Position numbers and translations under genes: made by a program. Source: Limosilactobacillus antri DSM 16041 (GTDB taxonomy: Bacteria > Bacillota > Bacilli > Lactobacillales > Lactobacillaceae). Taken from it: 47,151 nucleotides of DNA. The notes beneath the pieces are model-generated. The model saw nothing but the letters and a program-made list of their open reading frames with translations. It searched no databases and was not told the origin of the DNA. Below, one piece after another: positions 16,262 through 23,943 of the stretch (positions are counted from its first letter, which is position 1; each line of letters opens with the position of its first letter). Location: assembly GCF_000160835.1 (NCBI RefSeq), contig NZ_GG700735.1:23103-70253 (forward strand), read 5' to 3'.

Positions 16262-16537
16262 ATGGCAAGCAACCTTAGTCAAGACGATGAACTACGGGGA
16301 ATCCTCAGTGACGTTGCCCGGGGGCGGTTCTCGACCCGGCGGCAAATCAACCCCCAGTCAAACCTCTTTCAAACGACGGCCTATGCGGTCCAAGAAGGCT
16401 TAATCATGGGGGCCAAGCTTGATAGCTCATTTTCCACCAGCCTGGCAGGCATGGACCTGACCAGTGCCCGACTGACCAGTGCTGGCAAAGCAAAACTCGC
16501 TGCTCTGATGCAAACAACAAGTACAAAGGATCATTAA
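16262..16537 (+). CDS. small protein of unknown function in the nar island
   Basis: This 91-residue soluble protein has no recognised family, cysteines or membrane segment. It appears helical. The ATG follows GGAGGGG by 7 bases. It is the first gene of a three-gene set (orf91-orf324-orf301), with two bases to the next gene, placed between the nreC terminator and a bidirectional terminator facing narK. Its role is not known. The position inside the nitrate island, bounded on both sides by nar-related genes, suggests a linked function. Confidence 0.72.
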   Translation: MASNLSQDDELRGILSDVARGRFSTRRQINPQSNLFQTTAYAVQEGLIMGAKLDSSFSTSLAGMDLTSARLTSAGKAKLAALMQTTSTKDH

Positions 16538-16539
16538 TC

Positions 16540-17514
16540 ATGAATGCTGAAGACAAACTCAATCGCGAATACAATAACCAAGCCATCTATACGTCAGGCT
16601 TTTACGCGGACCCAGAAGACGACCTTGCCAACCGCAAGAAGCTCTTTGACGCCCTCAAGTCACTAACCGCTAACCAGACTGATACCAGTCCGTTTTCCCT
16701 GCAAATCATGGCGACCAACAGTGAAATCAACATCATGCCGCTGGGCTTGCTGGATCTCAACGAACTGAAGGAATATGAACGGGACCAGCGGAGCAAGCAT
16801 GGGCTTAACCACGCTGATGATAGTCTCCCACTAGTCGTTCAGTACGCGCCCCATACCGAGGATGGCCAGGTCGAAAAGCAGCTGGTGGGTACCGTCCAGG
16901 AGTTATTTGGTAATTTTAACCAACAAATCGAACTAGTTTGGCAAACGGTGCACGGGTTTTTGCAAAAGAACTTCCAAACCCTGACTGCCGTTTGCGCTGA
17001 CCTCATCGCCGATAGCAAGGACGTCAACCGGCAGTATCAAGCTACTTTTGGCAAAATGGCCGCCAGCGAGTGGGAAGAGCAGCTGGGTTTCACTCTGGAC
17101 GATAGTGAACTCGACCAGTTCTGTCAGTATATGGCCGATATGCACGAAGTCCAAGCTATTGTTTTATCCGCTGGGGCCTTTGCTAACCACGAACTGCTCG
17201 GTGACAACTCCTTTACGGAAATGATGAGTGACAATGTCCGCCGCAGCACCGTCTTTTGGGTTCTTGATAATACCTTTTACGAAATTTTCTACTACTTTTT
17301 ACTCCGCTACCAGGCGCGGCACGAAAAACTCGCCAAGTACCTCCGCCACCAACGGCAAACGCTAATCGTTAATATGCGCAATGATGCCTTTCAGCGGGCC
17401 CAGCGGCTCACCGAAACACCACAGCTCAAGGTCGACTTTAATAAGTACCTGACCGACATCTTTATTCCGGTCGCCGAACAGTTAACTGCCGAAATTAACA
17501 AGTTTAAGGACTGA
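16540..17514 (+). CDS. protein of unknown function in the nar island (orf324)
   Basis: This 324-residue soluble protein is not recognised. The composition predicts mainly helix, with many aromatic residues in the middle (WVLDNTFYEIFYYFLLRYQAR) that could form a hydrophobic surface or amphipathic membrane contact. There is no signal peptide, clear membrane span or cysteine cluster. The start follows AAAGGA by 9 bases, and orf301 starts four bases after its stop. It is expected to act with orf301, which resembles a prenyl-chain synthase. A link to quinone supply for NarI is possible but unproven. Confidence 0.75.
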   Translation: MNAEDKLNREYNNQAIYTSGFYADPEDDLANRKKLFDALKSLTANQTDTSPFSLQIMATNSEINIMPLGLLDLNELKEYERDQRSKHGLNHADDSLPLVVQYAPHTEDGQVEKQLVGTVQELFGNFNQQIELVWQTVHGFLQKNFQTLTAVCADLIADSKDVNRQYQATFGKMAASEWEEQLGFTLDDSELDQFCQYMADMHEVQAIVLSAGAFANHELLGDNSFTEMMSDNVRRSTVFWVLDNTFYEIFYYFLLRYQARHEKLAKYLRHQRQTLIVNMRNDAFQRAQRLTETPQLKVDFNKYLTDIFIPVAEQLTAEINKFKD

Positions 17515-17518
17515 TTTG

Positions 17519-18424
17519 ATGATTGATGAACGTCTCACCGGCGGACTAGCTGTCATCGTCAGCCAACTACCGCCGTTAATTCAGCGCCTCCTGGACCCTA
17601 ACAGCGACCAGGCAGCGCGACATACCCGCTATCAGCTGTTTGCGGCTCTTAGTCAATTCACAGCTGAAGACTTGACGGTCGACCAGGTTACGGCTGCTCA
17701 GCTTCCAGAACTGTTGTCGCTGGGGGCCAGCACCTGTCCGCCAGCTTTTTTACCCAACCAGCTTACCGTGGGGACAGTAGCCCAACAAAAAGCCGGGGCC
17801 TTTGCTGCCAGTTACTTAATGGGACAATTTGTTAACCGCCTAGGCAAGGTCGGCAATCCACCCCAGGTAGTCGAAGAGCTAACTGTTGACGGTGGCGATT
17901 TTATGATTGCCCAGTTGCAGCGGCTGCAATTCAACTACAACCAGCACTTCCAAGTTGCTGATTACCTGCTAGACGTCAAGTCTCGAGCAGGTTTGCTCGC
18001 AGCAATCACTGCTAAACAAGCGGCAGTATTCGCGAATCTGGGGCCCGACTTGGTCAGTCTGGCCGGGCAGATTGGTCAAACCATTGGTAGCGCGGGAACG
18101 ATGGTGAACGAACTTGCCACCCTATTTAAGCAGCCTACAACATTGACCACTGCGATCCTGACCGGGCAATATCCCTTACCCCTTCTCTTTGCTATTGAGG
18201 ACCACCCTGCCTGGTTCAAGAACTTCTTCGGCCAGGACCATCGGCCAACTCCGGCGGCCTTTGATCAAGCCTACCAATTTACCATGACGGCCCGGCCAAA
18301 GGCAGCAGAGATCATCACGGAAATGCTCAGCCAGGCCCGGCTCGACATTAAGGTCCTGCCCGCCGGTAATGGCCGCAAGCAGCTATTGACCCTAGTTGAC
18401 CAACTGGCGAAGGCGGTGCAGTAA
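17519..18424 (+). CDS. degenerate polyprenyl-diphosphate-synthase-like protein
   Basis: The pattern of a trans-prenyl synthase is visible. AGAFAASYLMGQF is where the family has the region after the first Asp-rich motif. GGDFMIAQLQRLQFN resembles GExxQL, and a KxxxxLLAAITAKQAAVFANLG-like helix follows. GQYPLPLLFAIED resembles the G-x-TLPLL-x-ALE strand. Both catalytic DDxxD motifs are missing: the second, expected about residue 205, reads VNELATL. It is therefore probably not an active synthase but could be a regulatory or binding partner, like the small subunit of heterodimeric synthases. ATG at 17519 is preferred over TTG at 17516 because AAGGA is 8 bases upstream. It has 301 residues. Confidence 0.6.
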   Translation: MIDERLTGGLAVIVSQLPPLIQRLLDPNSDQAARHTRYQLFAALSQFTAEDLTVDQVTAAQLPELLSLGASTCPPAFLPNQLTVGTVAQQKAGAFAASYLMGQFVNRLGKVGNPPQVVEELTVDGGDFMIAQLQRLQFNYNQHFQVADYLLDVKSRAGLLAAITAKQAAVFANLGPDLVSLAGQIGQTIGSAGTMVNELATLFKQPTTLTTAILTGQYPLPLLFAIEDHPAWFKNFFGQDHRPTPAAFDQAYQFTMTARPKAAEIITEMLSQARLDIKVLPAGNGRKQLLTLVDQLAKAVQ

Positions 18425-18468
18425 TAAATTTGGCGGTTTAAACCGCGCGGGTCAGTATGCCCCATTCA

Positions 18469-18506
18469 AAAAGAGACTGGTTGAATTTCTTCTTCCAGTC
18501 TCTTTT
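18469..18506. terminator. bidirectional terminator between orf301 and narK
   Basis: A 12-base perfect stem AAAAGAGACTGG/CCAGTCTCTTTT has a 14-base loop. A and T runs on the two flanks make it work in both directions for the converging transcripts. Confidence 0.88.
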
Positions 18507-18514
18507 AATAATAC

Positions 18515-19708
18515 TTATTTAACGATGTGCACATCGCCATGAATGTAGTGCTTCCACAGGGCGAACCAGCAGATGACCCCCGTCAAGACGAGCAGGCCAA
18601 TCCCCAGTTCGTAGCTGCCCGTCCACTGGTAGATGTAACCAATTACCAGCGGCGGGAAAAAGCCACCCAGACCACCCATAGCACCAACGAAACCAGTGAC
18701 AGCACCGGTATTGCCCTTGGAGATGTATGGAACCATCTTGAAAACAACCCCGTTACCAATTCCGGCGGACAGGCCGATCAGGACGATTCCGGCGATGAAG
18801 AAGCCTTGACTGTGGAAGCTCAACATAATCCACAGTCCAAAAACAATGATTGCAATAAAGGTCCACTGTAAAAGGCTCATTGGCCGCTTCTTATCTGCTA
18901 AGTAGCCACCCACTGGCCGGACCAGTGTGCAGACAAAGGCAAAGAGGGCGGAATAAAGGCCCGCCGTGACCGGGTTAAACTTAAACATTCCCGTCAGGAA
19001 AGTAGGCGTCAAATTAGTAAAGGACACAAAGAGACCAAAGGTCAGGAAGTAGAAGAGGGACAGGTACCAGGTCCCGCTATCCTTCGCTACGGATAGCGCC
19101 CCCGCAATCGTCTTGCTCTTGTCAACCGGCATTTCCTTACAGAAGATGGCAAACAGGAGTCCAAAAATGATCGTCAGGATAATCAAAAAGTAGTATACAG
19201 CATCAAAACCAGCCGTCTTAGAAATGTATGGCAGGGTCATCGCCGCGACGGCATTCCCCATGTTCCCCATCGAAACGATTCCCAGCGCCAGTCCCTGCTG
19301 CTCAGCGGGGAACCATACAGAGGCATAGGAAACCCCTACGGCAAAGGAGGTCCCGGACATCCCGACCAGCAGGGCCGCAAACAGGAGCATCCCAAAGGAA
19401 TGAACGTGGGGAATCATCAGTAGTGGAATGAGAATGAAGGCCATCAAAATCAGGTAAACTTTCTTACCACCATAGCGGTCGGATAAAATTCCCACTGGGA
19501 TCCGCATAATCGAACCCAGCAAGACCGGCGTCGCTAACAGAAGTGTCCGTTCAGCCACGGACAAATGAAACATCTGAGCCACTTGTGACGCCAACGGGGC
19601 AAAGTTTGACCAGGACATGAAACAAACAATCATTGCCAAGGTTGAAAGAATAAGTGCTGTATACGCATTGGCACGGCTGCCATGAGCAACATTTTTAACA
19701 TTAGACAT
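18515..19708 (-). CDS. narK: nitrate/nitrite transporter (NarK family, MFS)
   Basis: This is a major facilitator protein of the nitrate/nitrite porter family with about 12 membrane helices. Its job would be nitrate uptake and nitrite export. The MFS loop motif is in GILSDRYGGKK. Nitrate-signature-like glycine-rich helices are seen in GLSAGIGNGVVFKMVPYIS and GFVGAMGGLGGFFPP. The frame opens 11 codons earlier, but GGAGGAGG lies 9 bases before the ATG at 19708, giving 397 residues. It is the last gene of moaE-moaD-narK and ends at the shared terminator. Confidence 0.93.
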   Translation of the reverse strand: MSNVKNVAHGSRANAYTALILSTLAMIVCFMSWSNFAPLASQVAQMFHLSVAERTLLLATPVLLGSIMRIPVGILSDRYGGKKVYLILMAFILIPLLMIPHVHSFGMLLFAALLVGMSGTSFAVGVSYASVWFPAEQQGLALGIVSMGNMGNAVAAMTLPYISKTAGFDAVYYFLIILTIIFGLLFAIFCKEMPVDKSKTIAGALSVAKDSGTWYLSLFYFLTFGLFVSFTNLTPTFLTGMFKFNPVTAGLYSALFAFVCTLVRPVGGYLADKKRPMSLLQWTFIAIIVFGLWIMLSFHSQGFFIAGIVLIGLSAGIGNGVVFKMVPYISKGNTGAVTGFVGAMGGLGGFFPPLVIGYIYQWTGSYELGIGLLVLTGVICWFALWKHYIHGDVHIVK

Positions 19709-19753
19709 ATAATCAGTCCTCCTCCAAAAGTAAACTTGCAAAACGGTTAGTGG

Positions 19754-19999
19754 TTAGCCGCCACTAACCGGCGGAATAATTGCAACTTCATCTGTGGGCG
19801 TCAACGTTACCGTCGCCGCATCCACAAATTCCTGGTTAACCGCCAGTCGCGAGTTATTCAGGGTCGGCCCAAGCGTCGGGTCCTGCTTGGCCACTTGATC
19901 AAAGAGGTCAGCCACCTTCACTGGTGAGGACACCCTGACCGTCACGGTCGGTCCTAACCGATCCTGGAGAAATGCGAATAATTTAACCGTTATTTCCAT
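19754..19999 (-). CDS. moaD: molybdopterin synthase small subunit
   Basis: MoaD is the ubiquitin-like sulphur carrier. Its C-terminal glycine is thiocarboxylated after MoeB acts on it. The chain ends IIPPVSGG, the required Gly-Gly tail. I choose the ATG at 19999, overlapping the moaE stop as TGATG and 6 bases after GGTGGGG, rather than the GTG at 20011. This gives 81 residues, normal for MoaD. It pairs with moaE just upstream. Confidence 0.93.
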   Translation of the reverse strand: MEITVKLFAFLQDRLGPTVTVRVSSPVKVADLFDQVAKQDPTLGPTLNNSRLAVNQEFVDAATVTLTPTDEVAIIPPVSGG

Positions 20000-20406
20000 C
20001 AGTTTCCCCACCTTACCTTATCAGTATCGTACTCCTTTTTCCAAATTGGTACCGTCTGCTTTAAAGTATCAATCACGTACTGGCACCATTTAAACGCCTC
20101 CGCGCGGTGTGGGGCGGCCACCCCGACAAAGACGGCGATGTCAGTCAGTGCTAACTGACCAGTCCGGTGGACAACCACGACCCGGCCCCCCTGCGCTTCA
20201 ATCGGCTGGGCAATCTTTTCTAATTGCCGTTCCGCCATCCCATGGTAGGCAGTGTAGTCAATTCGCTTTGTTTCAATACTGCCCGTCCATTGGCGAATCG
20301 TACCAACGAACATATCAATGCCGCCAAACTGGGGATCGACCAGTTTTTGGTACAAGGGCGCGACCTCAATCGGCGCATCGCTGATCCGTAAATAGTACAA
20401 ACTCAA
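19999..20406 (-). CDS. moaE: molybdopterin synthase catalytic subunit
   Basis: MoaE, with MoaD, turns cyclic pyranopterin monophosphate into molybdopterin. Seen: VGTIRQWT near residue 35, YHGMAERQLEKIA, VVVHRTGQLALTDIAVFVGVAAPHRAEAF and the conserved lysine region VPIWKKEYD. The length of 135 residues is normal. The apparent start is TTG at 20406 with a weak ribosome site (GCGGGTGA). MoaA and MoaC, which make the substrate, are not in this window. Confidence 0.92.
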   Translation of the reverse strand: MSLYYLRISDAPIEVAPLYQKLVDPQFGGIDMFVGTIRQWTGSIETKRIDYTAYHGMAERQLEKIAQPIEAQGGRVVVVHRTGQLALTDIAVFVGVAAPHRAEAFKWCQYVIDTLKQTVPIWKKEYDTDKVRWGN

Positions 20407-20426
20407 TCACCCGCTTTCAACACTCC

Positions 20427-20501
20427 CATTATGCCAAAAAAACGGGCAACTTAGAATCGGTTAATTCCCTAATAATCGTCCCGGATTCCCGGTGCTATAC
20501 T
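20427..20501. promoter_or_regulatory. moaE/flavodoxin divergent promoter with NreC-like box
   Basis: TCCCTAAT at 20466-20473 lies 30 bp before TATACT at 20496-20501 for the plus-strand operon. Read on the minus strand the box is ATTAGGGAATTAACC, about 38 bp before CATAAT for moaE. The same octamer and spacing recur before moeB and orf322. Confidence 0.6.
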
Positions 20502-20531
20502 ACAATAAGTAACGAAAGGATGAAGACGAAT

Positions 20532-20972
20532 ATGCGGGAATTAATATTATACTCAACCCTGTTTGGACATAACCTTGAACTCAGCCAACTAATTGCTGAG
20601 CACTGCCCGCAAATGACCCGATGCGGACTAGCTGAAACCAGTGCTGCCGCCTTGGCTAACTGCAACCGTCTGGTTCTCTGTCCGTGCACGTATGGCGACG
20701 GTTACTTAACACCGCTGGAAGAACAATTTTTCCACCAGGTCCAGGGAATGCCCCTCCCGCACTTATCCTACTTGGTGGTCGGAGCCGGCGACCTGGATTA
20801 TGGTCACGCCGCTTTTGCCCGAGCCGTCTTAATTTTTGACCGGGCCCTGCATGACCAGGGGGCCCGGCGGCTGGGAGCACCCATCAGAGTTGACTATGAA
20901 GAAACTACCAGTGGAGCTCGGCAGGCGGTCGCCCAACTCAAGCGAGCAAGGAAGGAGCCCGAGCATGGCTAA
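20532..20972 (+). CDS. flavodoxin-like protein
   Basis: This is a short-chain flavodoxin fold of 146 residues. The FMN phosphate loop is STLFGHNLE at residues 8-16, where classical flavodoxins have GSTTGNTE. The 50s loop is CTYGDGYLTP and the 90s loop is GAGDLDYGHAAFARA. It would carry electrons in the cytosol. Two in-frame ATG codons exist; AAAGGA overlaps the first (20520), so I use 20532. It overlaps fecD by 8 bases and so heads an operon with an ABC importer. A link to reductive metal or haem handling, or to nitrate reductase, is inferred. Confidence 0.82.
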   Translation: MRELILYSTLFGHNLELSQLIAEHCPQMTRCGLAETSAAALANCNRLVLCPCTYGDGYLTPLEEQFFHQVQGMPLPHLSYLVVGAGDLDYGHAAFARAVLIFDRALHDQGARRLGAPIRVDYEETTSGARQAVAQLKRARKEPEHG

Positions 20973-21960
20973 GCGTTCACCACGGTTAATTTTACTCAGC
21001 ACCATAATCCTGGTCCCCCTCCTAGCGGTAATTGCCCTCGGGTGTGGGCGGATCAGCCTTAGCCCGGTTGAAATCTGGACCGGTTTGACCCAACCGTCCC
21101 GCAACCCGGCGATTACCAATATTCTCTACACGATCCGGCTGCCCCGAATCTTCGGCGCTTTGCTAATCGGGGCCGGCCTAGCAGCGGCTGGGAGTGCCTT
21201 TCAAAGTGTCTTTCAAAATCCGCTCGTCTCCCCAGATATCCTCGGGGTCTCTTACGGGGCGGCAGTCGGTGCAGCAATCGCCATCCTGGCCGGCGGTGGG
21301 ATCTGGCCGACTCAACTGGGGGCTTTTGCCGGCGGTATTATCGCCGTCGTCCTCACCCTGTTTGTCGCCCGGATCCTGGGGCAGCAGGGAATGCTGATCC
21401 TGGTGCTTTCTGGAATCGTCATCTCCGGCTTCATGCAGGCCATCCTCGGGCTGTTAAAATACATTGCCGACCCCGACTCCCAGTTGCAAAGCATCGTCTA
21501 CTGGCAGCTCGGCAGCCTTGCCAAGGTTGACCTGCCCAGCATTGCGGCCACTCTGCCAGCGCTACTGATTGGGGGTATTACCTTTGGCTTGCTCCGCTGG
21601 CACCTGACCGTCCTCTCGCTCGGCGACCACCTGGCGACCAGCACGGGACTCAACGTCCGGCTGGAGCGCCTGCTGATTATCGTTGCGGGTACCCTGCTCA
21701 CGGCGGCAACTGTCTGTCTCAGCGGCAATATCGGCTGGGTTGGTCTGGTCATTCCCCATATGGCCCGGCGGCTCGTTGGCACTGACGACCGGTATGCCCT
21801 GCCCCTTTCTGCACTGGTGGGAGCCCTCTTCTTACTCCTTATCGATACCCTAGCCCGAACCATCTCTGCTGGGGAAATTCCCCTTAGCATCCTCACCGGT
21901 TTTATCGGTGCTCCCCTGTTTATTTACCTCCTCGTCAGAAAGAAGGCCCAGTATCCATGA
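20965..21960 (+). CDS. FecCD-family ABC transporter permease (metal, siderophore or molybdate)
   Basis: This is a type II ABC importer permease of the FecCD/BtuC family with about 9-10 membrane helices. Family patterns seen are LPRIFGALLIGAGLAAAGSAFQSVFQNPLVSPDILGVSYGAA and GNIGWVGLVIPHMARRLVG, the latter being the coupling helix to the ATPase. An open frame runs back to 20836, but AAGGAG lies 7 bases before the ATG at 20965. This gives 331 residues as usual. It overlaps the ATPase gene by four bases. Substrate: iron-siderophore, haem or cobalamin are standard. Molybdate is plausible because MolBC transporters belong to this family and no modABC genes are present here. Confidence 0.9.
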   Translation: MAKRSPRLILLSTIILVPLLAVIALGCGRISLSPVEIWTGLTQPSRNPAITNILYTIRLPRIFGALLIGAGLAAAGSAFQSVFQNPLVSPDILGVSYGAAVGAAIAILAGGGIWPTQLGAFAGGIIAVVLTLFVARILGQQGMLILVLSGIVISGFMQAILGLLKYIADPDSQLQSIVYWQLGSLAKVDLPSIAATLPALLIGGITFGLLRWHLTVLSLGDHLATSTGLNVRLERLLIIVAGTLLTAATVCLSGNIGWVGLVIPHMARRLVGTDDRYALPLSALVGALFLLLIDTLARTISAGEIPLSILTGFIGAPLFIYLLVRKKAQYP

Positions 21961-22754
21961 ACCTGCTCAGTGTTAACCAACTTAGTTTTGCCTATCCGGG
22001 TCAAGTCCCCATCTTTAAGCGTGTTTCGTTTAACATTCGGGCCGGCGAAATTTTAACCCTGCTTGGCCCGAATGGAGTGGGAAAATCAACCCTATTGCGT
22101 TGCCTGCTCGGCTTAGTCCCCCCTGCTAGCGGGAATATCACCCTCGCTTCAACACCCCTCGACCGGTTAAGCCGCCGGGAGATCGCCCACCACCTGGCCT
22201 ACGTTCCTCAGGATTACCATGCCGCATCCACACTGTCCGTCCAGGACTACCTCTTAACTGCGCGGGCCGCCTACCTCAGGCCCTTTCAAACCCCTGGTCC
22301 CACGGAGATAGCCCTCGTCCAGCACTATCTCCAGCGTTTCCGACTGGCTGACCTGGCCACGATCCCTTTTGCCAGCTTATCTGGTGGGCAACAACAACTA
22401 ATTGCCATCATTCACGGACTTGTGCAGCAACCTCGGGTTCTGGTTCTAGACGAACCAATGGCGGCCCTCGACCTTGGCCGGCAGGCGGAGCTGATTACCC
22501 TCTTCAAAAAAATAGCGGCCAAGGGGATGGCAATTATCCTTACCACCCACCTCCCAGATCACGCCTTTATGCTTGGCGGGCAAGTCGGCCTCTTCACGAA
22601 TGACCAGCAGGTTGTCGTCGGCAGTCAGGATGCCCTGCTGACCCAGGAAAAATTGACAGCTGTTTATCAGACCCCACTTAGCGTTGTCTACCTGCCGCAG
22701 CTGGGTCGCTATACCTGCCAGCTGGCCTTATCAACAAACAAAAGCACGGATTAG
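21957..22754 (+). CDS. FecE-type ABC transporter ATPase
   Basis: This is the ATP-binding subunit partnering the upstream permease. Walker A is GPNGVGKST near residue 37, the Q-loop is in VPQDYH, the signature is LSGGQQQL, Walker B is VLVLDEP and the switch histidine is in LTTHLPDHA. The 265 residues are normal. ATGA overlap with the permease shows coupling. The stop lies within a terminator stem. The binding protein is encoded on the opposite strand just downstream. Confidence 0.93.
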   Translation: MNLLSVNQLSFAYPGQVPIFKRVSFNIRAGEILTLLGPNGVGKSTLLRCLLGLVPPASGNITLASTPLDRLSRREIAHHLAYVPQDYHAASTLSVQDYLLTARAAYLRPFQTPGPTEIALVQHYLQRFRLADLATIPFASLSGGQQQLIAIIHGLVQQPRVLVLDEPMAALDLGRQAELITLFKKIAAKGMAIILTTHLPDHAFMLGGQVGLFTNDQQVVVGSQDALLTQEKLTAVYQTPLSVVYLPQLGRYTCQLALSTNKSTD

Positions 22755-22787
22755 GAAAACCGGTGAAGGATTCTTAATTCGTGCTTT
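22741..22787. terminator. terminator between fecE and the binding-protein gene
   Basis: AAAGCACG (22741-22748) pairs with CGTGCTTT (22780-22787). The loop is long (31 bases) and the left arm overlaps the end of fecE. It could serve both converging genes. Confidence 0.55.
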
Positions 22788-22796
22788 AATTAGGAC

Positions 22797-23816
22797 TTAA
22801 TTTTCGCCCGCTAAAATCTGTTGAGCTTGGTGTTTCGATAATTGATAGTGGTAATAGCGGGCGTAGAAGTCCTGTGTCTGCTTAATCATGTCCATTCCCT
22901 TCATCTGGGCCGGGTGCAGCTTCTGCGCCGCCCACAACACCTGCAGTGCTTCTTCTGCACTGTAACGATCCCAAGGGAACGTACCTTGAGGATTCCCATA
23001 AACCTGGCCTTGCTTAACCGCCGTTAGGTGACGGAGCTGCGGGTCCCTCTTTAAAGCACGCCGGGCCGCCTGGTTAGAGCTGCTGCCAACAATGATCACG
23101 TCCGGATTAGCCTTGACTAGTTCTTCCGCCGTCACGGTAACCTGGTTGCCCCGCCTGGTGATCGCGTTCTGCCCGCCCGCGATCTTAATCCACTGGTCAA
23201 CGATTGTGTGTCGGCCATCAACCTTTGTCAAGTCAGCAGAATTGACAAAGTGAACCACCGTTGGGCGCTGCTGGATCCCTTCTAAACGGCGGTTGACCAG
23301 CTTGATGTTGCTATCTAGTTCCTGGTTATACTGTCGAGCAAGTTGGGGTGCCCGGCCGCCAAGAATCGTGGCCGTTAGGGTTACGGACCGTTTCAGACCG
23401 GCAAAATCAGTGTACATTGCGTTCACGGTTGGCAGTTTAGCCTGTCGGGCCGTTTTAACCTGGGCCGGATCCGCGGCGATTACCACATCCGGCTTCGTCT
23501 TTAGCAGTTCCTCAACTTGAATCTGGTTACCAGCAAAGGGCGCCGTCACCTTTTTGATCCCCGGGTCAACGGTTGTAAACCAGGATTGTTTCTTAATTAA
23601 TGGGGTTGTGGCCACCAGCTTTTTTTGCCCGTCTAATAGCAAAACGACCTGGTTATTAGCGTGCCACAGGTCAGCCAGCCGTCGGACATGGCGTGGAATA
23701 CGAACCGTCTGCCCGTCCATATCCTTAACCGTCCGGGTCGAACTTGCCTTGACAGCGGGACTAGCCAGCAAAAGGGCGAGCGCTGCTAGCAGGACCCCCC
23801 AGCATCTTTTTTTCAT
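22797..23816 (-). CDS. Fec/BtuF-type ABC transporter substrate-binding protein
   Basis: This extracytoplasmic class III binding protein has a TroA/BtuF fold. Seen: an N-terminal signal sequence with hydrophobic core VLLAALALLLAS, the ADLWHANNQVVLLL region, EELLKTKPDVVIAAD and EELVKANPDVIIVG, and a C-terminal lobe with VYGNPQGTFPWDRY. No lipobox cysteine follows the signal core, which is unusual for a Gram-positive binding protein. The start chosen is the ATG at 23816, 9 bases after AAGGAG (339 residues). It presumably serves the permease and ATPase at 20965-22754. Substrate unknown: molybdate, haem or siderophore are options. Confidence 0.88.
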   Translation of the reverse strand: MKKRCWGVLLAALALLLASPAVKASSTRTVKDMDGQTVRIPRHVRRLADLWHANNQVVLLLDGQKKLVATTPLIKKQSWFTTVDPGIKKVTAPFAGNQIQVEELLKTKPDVVIAADPAQVKTARQAKLPTVNAMYTDFAGLKRSVTLTATILGGRAPQLARQYNQELDSNIKLVNRRLEGIQQRPTVVHFVNSADLTKVDGRHTIVDQWIKIAGGQNAITRRGNQVTVTAEELVKANPDVIIVGSSSNQAARRALKRDPQLRHLTAVKQGQVYGNPQGTFPWDRYSAEEALQVLWAAQKLHPAQMKGMDMIKQTQDFYARYYHYQLSKHQAQQILAGEN

Positions 23817-23885
23817 CACATTCAACTCCTTCTTCTTCATCATACTATTTTGCGCGTTAAAAGATAATCAGGGTTTTCATCAATA

Positions 23886-23921
23886 TCCCTAATTCTATTT
23901 GCCGCCGGTCTTTTTTATAAT
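23886..23921 (+). promoter_or_regulatory. NreC-like promoter of orf322
   Basis: TCCCTAAT at 23886-23893 lies 30 bp before TATAAT at 23916-23921, the same arrangement as before moeB and the flavodoxin gene. The ribosome site GGAGG follows at about 23933. Confidence 0.6.
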
Positions 23922-23943
23922 GGGACTAGAATGGAGGACGATC

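Noticed and set aside
17519..18424. functional heptaprenyl diphosphate synthase
   Set aside because: Both aspartate-rich motifs required for catalysis are absent.
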